Assembly: GCA_913775795.1 (NCBI GenBank)
Contig: CAJYLT010000007.1
Span: forward strand, 1 to 64,000
Source of the DNA: an uncultured Sphingomonas sp.
Lineage (GTDB): Bacteria; Pseudomonadota; Alphaproteobacteria; Sphingomonadales; Sphingomonadaceae
Reading direction: 5' to 3'
Length of the DNA stretch: 64,000 bases
Under the pieces are notes generated by a model. That model saw only the letters and a program-made list of their open reading frames with translations, had not been told where the DNA came from and did no database searches. A program made the position numbers and the translations under genes. Below are positions 8,599 through 16,814 of this stretch, in pieces. Each line of letters begins with the position of its first letter. Position 1 is the first letter of the stretch.

Positions 8599-9015
8599 TC
8601 AGAACATCGGGTGGCTGTTCCTCGCCTGTTCGGGGACGGACTGGATCGCATCCCAATGTTCGACGATACGGCCGCCCTTAAGCCGGTACATGTCGAACAC
8701 CGATGCCCCGCGAGCGCCCGGTGATGGGATCGCATGGACGTGGATCACCGCCATGTCGCCGTCGACGAGGATTCGCCTGATCGCGAACACCCGGCCCGGC
8801 TGCGCGAACATTGGCGCCAGCGCGGCGACCGCGGCTGCGCGGCCGTCGGCGATGCCGGGATTGTGCTGGATGTAATCGGGCACGACATAACGGTCGAACG
8901 CGGTCTTCACGTCGCGTTCGGTATAGAACAGCCGCGCGAAGTCGGTGACGATGGCCCGGTTGTCGGGCGGCGGCGCGGCACCCAGCAGCGCCAGCGACAG
9001 CAGCGCGCGCTTCAC
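8599..9015 (-). CDS. SnoaL-like (nuclear transport factor 2 fold) protein, secreted
   Basis: This 138-residue protein starts with GTG in a GTGA overlap with the hydrolase gene upstream. It has a short leader (KRALLSLALLGAAPP) and an NTF2/SnoaL-like domain: FARLFYTERDVKTAFDRYV near residue 25, then DYIQHNPGIADGR, the classic polyketide-cyclase-like stretch. It ends VEHWDAIQSVPE, also typical of the family. The fold hosts small cyclases, isomerases or binding proteins, and the reaction is not known here. It is the last gene of the MFS-hydrolase-SnoaL operon. Confidence 0.85.
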   Translation of the reverse strand: MKRALLSLALLGAAPPPDNRAIVTDFARLFYTERDVKTAFDRYVVPDYIQHNPGIADGRAAAVAALAPMFAQPGRVFAIRRILVDGDMAVIHVHAIPSPGARGASVFDMYRLKGGRIVEHWDAIQSVPEQARNSHPMF

Positions 9016-9899
9016 GGCCGGGCCTTCAGGAAGCCGCGGCTGCCAAGCCAGATGTAGAACCGCTCGATCCACCCCTCGCTTGCCGTCCCTGCCTTGCCGA
9101 GGCCGAAGCCGTGGCCGCCATCGGCGAGCAGGTGGAATTCGATCGACCGGCCCGCCGCGCGATAGCTGTCGATCAGGCCGAAGCCGCCCGCCCGCTGGAG
9201 CAGGAAATCGTCGGCGGCAATCGTCACGAACATCGGCGGCGCGTCGGCCGGCACCTTCATCGGCTTCATGTTCGGATAGATGGGAGCGGCGAAATCGGGG
9301 CGGTGGGCACCCCCGTCCGCCACGACGCTGCGCGTCAGGAAGCCGCCGGCCGAAAAGCCCATGAACCCCACGCGCTTCGGATCGATGCGATACGCGCTCG
9401 AATGATTGCGCACGTAGCGCAGCGCGGCGATCCCGTCCGCCAGCGCCTCGGCCGGCGTATCGTCGGGCGGAGCGACGCCCGTCCTCTCGCCGCGCATCGC
9501 CCGCGCGAGGCTGTCCTGGAAGACGGCATTGTCGCGCGGCGTCGGCAGCACGCGGTACTTGAGCACGAAGGCGGCGATGCCGTGATTGGCAAGCCAGCGC
9601 GCGACCTTCCACCCCTCGTCCTCGATCGCGAGGCCGAGGAAGCCGCCGCCCGGCGCGACGATCACCGCGGCGCCGCTGCCCGGGCCGACCGGCAGCACCG
9701 GGGTCAGCGACGCGCGGGTGACGTTGCGCACATCGACGGTGCCGTCGCGGAGCATCCATTGCTCGCGGTTCGGTGCCTTTGGATCGCCGATCACCACCTC
9801 GCCCGGCTGCGGCGGTGCCTTGATCGCGGTGAAGGTCCGCGTCTGCGCCAATGCGGGCGTAGCCGTGACGAGGGCGGCGAGCGCGAGCAGCGCCCTCAT
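9012..9899 (-). CDS. Secreted alpha/beta hydrolase (esterase/xylanase-like)
   Basis: This 295-residue protein has a signal peptide (LLALAALVTATPALAQ), an oxyanion HGG-like loop written APGGGFLGL near residue 83, a nucleophile elbow GFSAGG near residue 170 and the catalytic His in GGHGFGLG near 265. The layout matches BD-FAE/acetyl-xylan-esterase-like hydrolases that are often annotated as xylanase-associated. Its ATG overlaps the MFS stop codon (ATGA), and its own stop overlaps the SnoaL gene start. A polysaccharide or glycoside deacylating role would fit the GH43 gene that shares the operator motif, but that is inference. Confidence 0.88.
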   Translation of the reverse strand: MRALLALAALVTATPALAQTRTFTAIKAPPQPGEVVIGDPKAPNREQWMLRDGTVDVRNVTRASLTPVLPVGPGSGAAVIVAPGGGFLGLAIEDEGWKVARWLANHGIAAFVLKYRVLPTPRDNAVFQDSLARAMRGERTGVAPPDDTPAEALADGIAALRYVRNHSSAYRIDPKRVGFMGFSAGGFLTRSVVADGGAHRPDFAAPIYPNMKPMKVPADAPPMFVTIAADDFLLQRAGGFGLIDSYRAAGRSIEFHLLADGGHGFGLGKAGTASEGWIERFYIWLGSRGFLKARP

Positions 9900-11134
9900 G
9901 CGGGCGCGCCCACCAGCGGCGCCTGGTCGCGACGACCCAGCATCGCCAGCACCACGACGGCGCCGATCACGCCGAGCATCCCGGCCACGAGAAACGCGCC
10001 CTGCATCGTGCCTGTGAAGCGCGAAACGAGATTGACGAGCAGCGGCGAGCTGAACTGGCCGAAGAAGAAGCATGCGGTCCACACTCCCATGCCGCGCCCG
10101 CGATGCGCGAAGGGCAGCTTCGACTGCGCCCAGGCGATCAGCGACGGGATCGCCATGCCTGCGCCGGTCTGTTGCACCGCCATCCCCGCGATCATCCAGC
10201 GCCAGTCGGTCGCCAGCCCGATGATGGCGAGCCCCACGCCGAGGATGCCGAGGAACGTCGCGATCTGTACCCGCGACGAAAAGCCGCGCTTGCCCGTCCA
10301 CCAGAAGATCACCGCGCCGACGAGGATGAACAGCGTCGGCAACGCGCTGATCTGGCCGATCGCATGCGGGTCGGCGACGCCGAGTTCCTTCCAGACGAGC
10401 CCGCCATTGATGATGAAGACGTAATAGAGCGCCGAAGCGAACAGCGTCAGCGCCCCGATCGAAATCACCGTCGGCCAGGGGAAGCGCGAGCCCGACCGAT
10501 CCTCGTCCATTCCCAGCATCCGACGCGCGGTCGCGTCGCTTTCGGGCTCGTACATCCAGCGCAGCATCGCGAGGAAGATCGGGAAGGCGACGACGTAGAG
10601 GAGGAAGATGCCGTTCCACCGCCACGCCGCCAGGCTGCCGGCGAAGAAGATCATGACGGACGACAGCGCCGGCCCCACCAGCCCTTGCAGCGTCAGCCAG
10701 TTGCGCCGGCCGTCCTCCGCCCAATAATCGGCGATCAGCGTGTTGAGCGTCGTCAGGATCACCGCCTCGGCCACGCCGAGCGCGAGACGCGAGGCGTAGA
10801 TCGCATCGAGCGATTCGAGGAGGAACGGCATCGCGCCGAACAGCCCATAGACGAGGGTCGCTGCCAGCAGCAGGCGGCGCCGGCCAAACCGGTCGACCAG
10901 CACGCCCGCGAACAATGCGACGATCGCGATCGTCAGCCCGGGGGCGGAGACCATCGCCGGCACCTTCCACCCCGCATTGGGGTCGGCCGAGAAATGCCCG
11001 ATCATCGCCGGCACCGCCGGGAACATCGACACGATCGCCAGGATCGGCAGGAAGCCTGCGATGATGACCGTCAGTCCCTGTGCCGGCCCCGGTCGCCGCA
11101 CGCCCGTCTCGCTCGTCAACTCGCCTCTCCCCAC
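9896..11134 (-). CDS. MFS transporter
   Basis: This protein of up to 412 residues has twelve predicted membrane segments. An MFS loop 2-3 motif (GVLVDRFGRRRLLLAA) lies near residue 80, and a second-half basic loop (LPFAHRGRGMGVW) near residue 350. The start is uncertain: the first in-frame codon is GTG at 11134, but GGGGAGAGG sits just before an in-frame TTG at 11119, which would give 407 residues. It heads a three-gene operon with the hydrolase and SnoaL genes (4-base overlaps) and is divergent from the DHA2 transporter across operator copy 4. The substrate is unknown. Confidence 0.88.
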   Translation of the reverse strand: MGRGELTSETGVRRPGPAQGLTVIIAGFLPILAIVSMFPAVPAMIGHFSADPNAGWKVPAMVSAPGLTIAIVALFAGVLVDRFGRRRLLLAATLVYGLFGAMPFLLESLDAIYASRLALGVAEAVILTTLNTLIADYWAEDGRRNWLTLQGLVGPALSSVMIFFAGSLAAWRWNGIFLLYVVAFPIFLAMLRWMYEPESDATARRMLGMDEDRSGSRFPWPTVISIGALTLFASALYYVFIINGGLVWKELGVADPHAIGQISALPTLFILVGAVIFWWTGKRGFSSRVQIATFLGILGVGLAIIGLATDWRWMIAGMAVQQTGAGMAIPSLIAWAQSKLPFAHRGRGMGVWTACFFFGQFSSPLLVNLVSRFTGTMQGAFLVAGMLGVIGAVVVLAMLGRRDQAPLVGAPA

Positions 11135-11183
11135 GCGCCATTTTGCCGCTGATGCTTGACGCTTAACCGATCGACGTCAATAG

Positions 11184-11199
11184 TAGAAGCAATATTCTA
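11184..11199. promoter_or_regulatory. Operator-like palindrome, copy 4 (TAGAA-GCAATA-TTCTA)
   Basis: A perfect copy of the palindrome lies between two divergent transporter genes, 24 bp before the DHA2 GTG and about 50-65 bp before the other MFS start, so it can control both operons. Confidence 0.7.
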
Positions 11200-11222
11200 T
11201 TTTAGCGGAGGGGAAGCCGCCC

Positions 11223-12650
11223 GTGTCGACCATCGAAGCCGCGCCGGCGGGGGCCAGGCGCAGCGACTGGCGGCGCACGCTCGCCTTTGCCACCGTCCTG
11301 ACCGCGTTCGTGGTCGAGATCGCCGATGCGACGATCGTCAATACCGCGCTGCCGCAGATCCGGCGCGGGCTGGGCGCGGGCGACATCGCGATGCAGTGGA
11401 TCGCGGCGGCCTATTTCCTCGGGCTCGGATCGCTGCTGCTGATCGGCGGGCGGCTGGGCGACATCTTCGGCTATCGGCGGATGTTCATGGGCGGCGTCGC
11501 GGCGTTCGTCGTTGCGTCCTGCCTGTGCGGCCTGTCGCGCACGCCGGACGAGCTGGTGGCCGCACGCCTGATCCAGGGCGCGGCGGGCGCGATGATGGCG
11601 CCGCAGATCATGTCGATCGTGCAGCTTCTCTATTCCCCGCTGGAGCGCGTCGCGCGGCTCGCCTGGTTCGGGGTGCTCGGCGGGCTGGCGGCGATCCTGG
11701 GCCCGATCGCGGGCGGCCTGTTGATCGAGGCGGACGTGCTGGGCCTCGGATGGCGCGCCATCTTCCTCGTCAACCTGCCGATCGGTGCGATCGCGCTGAC
11801 GGCGGCGTGGCGGTTCGTGCCGCCGCTCAAGTCGGAGGCTTCGATCCGCATCGACCTGATCGGCGCGGGCATCTTCATGGCCGGCTTCGCCGCACTCCTC
11901 GCCGCGCTGATCGAGGGGCCGGAGCGCGGCTGGCCGCCGCTCGCGTTGCTGGCGCTGGCCACCGGTATCGCCCTCATCGCGATCGGCTGGCGGCATGCGA
12001 AGCGGCGCGAGGCGACGCACGGCTCCGCGGTCATCGCCACCGCGCTGTTCGCGCTGCCGACCTTCTTTTGGGGGCTGGTCGCGATCCTCGCCTTTTCAGC
12101 GGCGTCGGCGGGCTTCCTGCTGGTCTTCGCGGTCGCGCTGCAACAGGGGCTCGGCTATTCCGCGCTTCAGGCGGCGCTGGCGCATGTGCCGTTCAGCCTC
12201 GGCGTCATGGCGGGGATCAGCGTCGTAGGCCGGCGCTTCCTGCCGCGACTGGGACGCAAGCTGCTGGTCGCGGGCGCGATCGTGATGGCGGCAGCGGGGA
12301 CAGGCGTGCTCATCCGCGTCGCGGGCGGCGATGCGCGCGACCCGCTGACGATGGCGCTCCTTGCGCTGACGGGGCTCGGCATGGGAATGCTCGCCGGGCC
12401 GCTGCCACCGGTGATCGTTTCCGACGTCGACCGGGCGCAGGCGGGCGCGGCATCCGCGACGCTCAAGACCGCGCAGCAGATCGGCGGCGCGGCGGGCGTC
12501 GCGCTGATCGGCGCGGCCTATTTCACCGCGGGCGACGGGGCGGCGGCGCGGCTGGCGGGGCTGTATCCCGCGGGCGCCGCCTTCGCTGCCCTGCTGGCGG
12601 CGGCGATGTTCGCGGCGCTGCGGCTGCCAGCGGTCATCTTCAAGCGCTAG
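11223..12650 (+). CDS. MFS transporter, DHA2 (14-helix) drug-efflux type
   Basis: This 475-residue protein has about fourteen membrane segments and the DHA2 signatures: FVVEIADATIVNTALPQIRRGL in helix 1, GGRLGDIFGYRRMFMGG in loop 2-3 near residue 80, and the antiporter-type stretch GPIAGGLLIE near 160. Family members export drugs, aromatics or metabolites by proton antiport. It starts with GTG preceded by GGAGGGG and by operator copy 4. In this regulon it may expel the inducer or a toxic product. It overlaps convergent murI by 4 bp. Confidence 0.88.
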   Translation: MSTIEAAPAGARRSDWRRTLAFATVLTAFVVEIADATIVNTALPQIRRGLGAGDIAMQWIAAAYFLGLGSLLLIGGRLGDIFGYRRMFMGGVAAFVVASCLCGLSRTPDELVAARLIQGAAGAMMAPQIMSIVQLLYSPLERVARLAWFGVLGGLAAILGPIAGGLLIEADVLGLGWRAIFLVNLPIGAIALTAAWRFVPPLKSEASIRIDLIGAGIFMAGFAALLAALIEGPERGWPPLALLALATGIALIAIGWRHAKRREATHGSAVIATALFALPTFFWGLVAILAFSAASAGFLLVFAVALQQGLGYSALQAALAHVPFSLGVMAGISVVGRRFLPRLGRKLLVAGAIVMAAAGTGVLIRVAGGDARDPLTMALLALTGLGMGMLAGPLPPVIVSDVDRAQAGAASATLKTAQQIGGAAGVALIGAAYFTAGDGAAARLAGLYPAGAAFAALLAAAMFAALRLPAVIFKR

Positions 12651-13444
12651 AGCGCCTCGATCGTTTCCAGCCCGTAGCGCGCCAGGGCCGGTGCGAGGGC
12701 ACGCGCATGATCGTCCAGCCGGGTGAAGATCGCCCGCCCCGGCACCGCGGCATCGGGCCACCCCTGCCCCTCGGTCAGATGGGCGATGCGCCGCGCAATC
12801 CCCGGCCCGCCATCGACGAACCTCAGCGGGCGCGGTGCCGCCGCCGCCAGCCGGTCGGCGACCAGCGGGAAGTGCGTGCATGCGTTGACCACCACATCGA
12901 CCCGCTCACCCCCGGGCTGGTCTAGCAGCCCCGCGAGCACCGCGGCATAGGCTTCGTCCGGCTGCCGCTCGCCCGCAAGCTCCGCCTCCGCCAGCGCGAC
13001 CAGCGCCGCCGATCCGTGCCGCACGACGGTGCAATCCGCCGCGAACCGCCGGGCGAGGTCGTCGACATAGGGCTGTCGCACCGTCGCCTCGGTCCCCAGC
13101 ACGCCGATCGCGCGCGCCTTGCTCATCTCGGCAGCCGGTTTGATCGCCGGCACCGTGCCGACGACGGGCAGGTCCAGTCCCCCGCGCACCGCCGCCAGCG
13201 CGATCGTCGAGGCGGTGTTGCACGCGATGACGACCAGCCGCGGCCGCACCCGTTCGACTAGCCGCCCAAGCAGCGCCGGCACGCGCGCAGCGATTTCCGC
13301 CTCGGTCCTGGTCCCATAGGGAAAGCCCGCATTGTCGGCGGCATAGACGATCGGCGCGGCGGGCAGCAGCACTCGCGTCGGCGCCAAGACGGACAGGCCC
13401 CCGACGCCCGAATCGAAGAACAGGATCGGCCGCGCATCGCTCAT
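12647..13444 (-). CDS. murI: Glutamate racemase
   Basis: This 265-residue enzyme interconverts L- and D-glutamate for peptidoglycan. The substrate loop FFDSGVGGLSVL is at the N-terminus, and the two catalytic cysteines are in VIACNTAST (near residue 72) and VNACTHFPL (near 187). I use the ATG at 13444; an upstream in-frame TTG at 13480 would add 12 residues with no family similarity. The operator-like palindrome is absent, so it appears independent of the cluster before it. Confidence 0.95.
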   Translation of the reverse strand: MSDARPILFFDSGVGGLSVLAPTRVLLPAAPIVYAADNAGFPYGTRTEAEIAARVPALLGRLVERVRPRLVVIACNTASTIALAAVRGGLDLPVVGTVPAIKPAAEMSKARAIGVLGTEATVRQPYVDDLARRFAADCTVVRHGSAALVALAEAELAGERQPDEAYAAVLAGLLDQPGGERVDVVVNACTHFPLVADRLAAAAPRPLRFVDGGPGIARRIAHLTEGQGWPDAAVPGRAIFTRLDDHARALAPALARYGLETIEAL

Positions 13445-13566
13445 CGCCGGGCGATTAGGCCTGTGTACGCTAGCGGACAACCGGTCGGCTTTGGACCCCG
13501 ACTGATCGAGATCGTTGCGCAGACGGTCCGCCCTGCCCTAAGGGCGGTACAAATGGGGCACGCGAC

Positions 13567-14175
13567 TTGACCACCGAGATCCTCTGGCTGCCGCCCGTGG
13601 CCGCGCTGCTGATCGGCTATCTGCTCGGCAGCATCCCCTTCGGCGTCATCCTGACGCGGATGGCGGGCGCGGGCGACCTGCGCCAGATCGGCTCGGGCAA
13701 TATCGGCGCGACCAACGTGCTGCGCACCGGGCGCAAGGGGCTGGCGGCGGCGACGCTGCTGCTCGACGCGCTGAAGGGCGCGGCGGCGGTGTGGATCGTC
13801 GCGGCGATCTGGCCCGGCTTGGCGCCCGTCGCGGGCGCCGCGGCGTTCATCGGCCATTGCTATCCGGTCTGGCTGCGCTTCAACGGCGGCAAGGGCGTGG
13901 CGACGCTGATGGGCATTGCCCTCGCGCTCAGCCCGCCGGTCGCGGGGATCTATGCCGTCGTCTGGCTGGGGCTGCTGGCGCTCGTTCGCATCTCCTCGGT
14001 CGCAGGGATGACCGCGGCGATCAGTGCGCCGGTCGCGGCGGCGTGGTTCCAGCGGTTCGACATCGTCCTCGTCCTGCTTGCGCTCGCGCTGATCGTCCTG
14101 TGGAAGCATCGCGCCAATATCGATCGGCTCGCCAGCGGGACCGAACCGCGCATCGGCAGCGGCAAGCGTGGATGA
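13567..14175 (+). CDS. plsY: Glycerol-3-phosphate acyltransferase PlsY
   Basis: This 202-residue membrane enzyme makes lysophosphatidic acid from acyl-phosphate and glycerol-3-phosphate. The three PlsY motifs are present: GSIPFGVILTR near residue 20, GSGNIGATNVLRTG near 39 and FNGGKGVAT near 102. The start is TTG. The gene overlaps dprA by 8 bp; the plsY-dprA pairing is common in alphaproteobacteria. Confidence 0.95.
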   Translation: MTTEILWLPPVAALLIGYLLGSIPFGVILTRMAGAGDLRQIGSGNIGATNVLRTGRKGLAAATLLLDALKGAAAVWIVAAIWPGLAPVAGAAAFIGHCYPVWLRFNGGKGVATLMGIALALSPPVAGIYAVVWLGLLALVRISSVAGMTAAISAPVAAAWFQRFDIVLVLLALALIVLWKHRANIDRLASGTEPRIGSGKRG

Positions 14176-15256
14176 TGCGGAGCGTCGCGCGCGGCTTCGG
14201 CTCGCGCGGACGCACCGGGTGGGGCCGGTCGGCTATGCCGCGCTCCTCGCCCGCTTCGGCACCGCGGCCGCGGCGCTGGAGGCGCTCCCGTCCCTCGCCG
14301 CCCGCGGCGGCGGCAAGCCGATCGAACCCGCCGATCCGCGCCGCATCGACGACGAGATCCGCCACGTGGCGAAGGCGGGTGCACGCCACTGCCTGACCGG
14401 CGACCCCGACTATCCCGCCCTGCTGGCCGAGGCGGACGGCGCGCCCGTCGTGCTGATCGTGCGCGGCGACCTGTCGCTGCTCGCCCGGCCGAGCGCGGCG
14501 ATGGTGGGCGCGCGCAACGCCTCGGCCGCCGCCTGCCGCTTCGCGCGCGGGCTTGCGCAGGAACTGGGCCAGGCGGGCGTGACGATCGTCTCGGGCCTCG
14601 CCCGCGGCATCGACACCGCCGCGCACCAGGGATCGATCGCCAGCGGCACGGTGGGCGTGATCGCCAGCGGCATCGACATCGCCTTCCCCCCGGAGAACGA
14701 GGGGCTTCAGGCGCGCATCGCCGAAGAGGGCCTGCTGATCGCCGAACAGCCGCCCGGCACGCAGCCGCTCGCCCGCTTCTTTCCCCAGCGCAACCGCATC
14801 ATCGCCGGCGCGGCGCAGGGCACCGTGGTGGTCGAGGCGGCACCGCGCTCCGGCTCGCTCATCACCGCACGGCTGGCGGCGGAGGCGGGGCGCGAGGTGA
14901 TGGCCGTCCCCGGCAGCCCGCTCGACCCGCGCGCGCAGGGGTGCAATGCGCTGATCCGCGAAGGCGCGACGCTGATCCAGACCGCGGCCGACGTGCTCGA
15001 ACTGCTCCGCCCGATCGACCTGCGCGCGCTGCGGTCGCCGACGCAAAGCTGGGGGGCGCCGCCGCCCGAGGACGCCAGCGACCGCGAGCGCGCCGCCGTC
15101 GCCGGCCTGCTGGGCCCCGTCCCCACCGCGATCGACGAGGTGATCCGCCAGTCGGGCCTGTCCCCCGCGATCGTCCAGACGGTGCTGCTGGAGCTCGAGC
15201 TCGCCGGCCGGCTCGAGCGGCACGCCGGCGCGCGCGTCAGCCTCCTTCTCGGCTGA
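14168..15256 (+). CDS. dprA: DNA-processing protein DprA
   Basis: This 362-residue protein loads RecA on incoming single-stranded DNA. The Rossmann core shows MVGARNAS (near residue 112), SGLARGIDTAAHQG (near 140), FFPQRNRIIAG (near 198) and EAAPRSGSLITARLAAEAGR (near 218). A C-terminal winged-helix (DprA_WH-like) segment follows from about residue 300. It starts with GTG inside the end of plsY, so translation is probably coupled. Confidence 0.95.
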   Translation: MDDAERRARLRLARTHRVGPVGYAALLARFGTAAAALEALPSLAARGGGKPIEPADPRRIDDEIRHVAKAGARHCLTGDPDYPALLAEADGAPVVLIVRGDLSLLARPSAAMVGARNASAAACRFARGLAQELGQAGVTIVSGLARGIDTAAHQGSIASGTVGVIASGIDIAFPPENEGLQARIAEEGLLIAEQPPGTQPLARFFPQRNRIIAGAAQGTVVVEAAPRSGSLITARLAAEAGREVMAVPGSPLDPRAQGCNALIREGATLIQTAADVLELLRPIDLRALRSPTQSWGAPPPEDASDRERAAVAGLLGPVPTAIDEVIRQSGLSPAIVQTVLLELELAGRLERHAGARVSLLLG

Positions 15257-15305
15257 CGCGCGGGGCTTGCCCGCCCCCGCCGCATCGCCTAGGTCCGTCG
15301 CCGCT

Positions 15306-15389
15306 GCCCCTGTGGCGAAATGGTAGACGCATTCGACTCAAAATCGAACGCCGCAAGGCATGCTGGTTCGAGTCCGGCCAGGGGCACCA
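15306..15389 (+). tRNA. tRNA-Leu (anticodon CAA)
   Basis: The acceptor arms GCCCCTG and CAGGGGC pair fully, the anticodon stem TTCGA/TCGAA encloses loop CTCAAAA with anticodon CAA, and the T arm is present as GGTTCGAGTCC. A class II long variable arm precedes the T arm, as in leucine tRNAs. The CCA end is encoded (15387-15389). Confidence 0.96.
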
Positions 15390-15458
15390 TTTCCGACCTA
15401 TCCCACCGCCGATCCCGGACGTGGCAGCGCGCGGACGCCCGGTCTTCGTGGTGCCGCG

Positions 15459-16799
15459 CTATTCGCGGAACGCCCGCTCGCTCATGCGGGTGATCGGGGT
15501 GAAGATGTAGCTCAGCACCGACCGCTTGTCGCCCAGCAGGCTGGCCTCGACCGTCATGCCCGGGCCCAGCGGCAGCGCCTCGCCATGCGGGCCCTTCAGG
15601 GTCGAGCCGCTCGCCTCGACCTTAACGATGTAGAAGCTCTGGCCGGTCCGCTCCTCGGTCACCGCGTCGGGGCTGATCGTCACGACCTTGCCGTCCATCG
15701 ATCCGTAGATCGCCGAATCATAGGCGGAGACATTGATCCGCGCCGGCTGGTTCAGGCGGACGAAGCCGATGTCCTTGGGATTGACCTGTACCTCGACCAT
15801 CAGCCGGTCCTCGCTCGGCACCAGTTCGACCAGCGGCGAGCCGGGCGCGACGCTGCCGCCGACGGTCGAGACGAGCACGCGATTGATCCGGCCGGGCAGC
15901 GGCGCGGCCACCGTCGCGCGGCGGACGGCGTCGGCCAGGACCGGGGTCACGCGGCGCTTGGCGGCCATGTCGGCCTGCGCGGCGGCGAGTTCGCTGGCGG
16001 CGGTGGTGCGCCAGTCCTGTCGCACCTGGCTGAGCGCCGACCGCGCCTCCGCGACGCTGGCCTGCGCGCGGGCGATCGCCGCCTGCGCCGCAGCCATGTC
16101 GCCGCGCGCGACGGCGGCGTTGTTTTCGAGCGTGACGAGCTGGAGGCGCGGCTCGATCCCGCGGTCGACCAGCGGGCGGATCAGGCCGAGCTGCTGCTCG
16201 ATGCTGCGCAGCGCCGCGGCGCGCGACTGGTACGTCGCCTGCGCCTCGGCTACGGCACGCTGCCACTGGCTGATCCGCGCCTCGCCCGCCGCGCTCGCGC
16301 TGGCGAGGTCGGCGACGCGGGCGGCGTGGAGCGAGCGCTCGATCGCGATCTGTTCGGTGACGGCCGGGTTGGTCGACGCTGGATAGGCCGGATCGCGGCC
16401 CGTCGCCTCGGCCGAAAGCCGGGCGATCTTGGCCTGGAGCGCGCCCACGGTCACCTCGTTGGTGCCGAGTTCGGCGCCGGTGCGCGTGGGGTCGAGCCGG
16501 ATCAGCGGCTGCCCCCGCTTCACCACGTCGCCCGCCTTGACGAGGATCGCCTCGACGATCCCGCCCTCGAGGTTCGAGACGACCTGAAGCCGTGAGCCCG
16601 GAACGATGCGGCCCGATCCGCGCACCGTCCGGTCGAGCTCGGTGAGCGAGGCCCAGGCGACGAACGCGACGAAAAATCCGACGATCGTCCAGAGGAGCAG
16701 GTTCGATGCGGCGCGCGGGCGCAGCGCGGTCACGCGGTCCTCCAGCCGGACGACGCCGCGAGGATTGACGGGGACGGGCAGCGAGCGTTCCATGTTCAT
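15459..16799 (-). CDS. Type I secretion membrane-fusion protein (HlyD family)
   Basis: This 446-residue protein has one N-terminal membrane helix (residues about 33-52, LLLWTIVGFFVAFVAWASL), a lipoyl-like segment (SNLEGGIVEAILVKAGDVVKRGQ), long alpha-helical hairpin coiled coils rich in Ala/Gln/Arg (about 110-300) and the C-terminal beta domain with VQVNPKDIGFVRLNQPA. It links the inner-membrane ABC exporter to the TolC-like pore. It is the last gene of the TolC-ABC-HlyD operon, 15 bp after the ABC gene. Sphingan clusters carry a similar exporter pair, atrB/atrD. The likely cargo is the RTX protease at 42.1-48.9 kb. Confidence 0.92.
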   Translation of the reverse strand: MNMERSLPVPVNPRGVVRLEDRVTALRPRAASNLLLWTIVGFFVAFVAWASLTELDRTVRGSGRIVPGSRLQVVSNLEGGIVEAILVKAGDVVKRGQPLIRLDPTRTGAELGTNEVTVGALQAKIARLSAEATGRDPAYPASTNPAVTEQIAIERSLHAARVADLASASAAGEARISQWQRAVAEAQATYQSRAAALRSIEQQLGLIRPLVDRGIEPRLQLVTLENNAAVARGDMAAAQAAIARAQASVAEARSALSQVRQDWRTTAASELAAAQADMAAKRRVTPVLADAVRRATVAAPLPGRINRVLVSTVGGSVAPGSPLVELVPSEDRLMVEVQVNPKDIGFVRLNQPARINVSAYDSAIYGSMDGKVVTISPDAVTEERTGQSFYIVKVEASGSTLKGPHGEALPLGPGMTVEASLLGDKRSVLSYIFTPITRMSERAFRE

Positions 16800-16814
16800 G
16801 ATCCCGGTCCCCGG

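Noticed and set aside
13445..13480. An upstream TTG start for murI
   Set aside because: The added residues are not family-like and the ATG at 13444 leads straight into the conserved FFDSGVGG motif.
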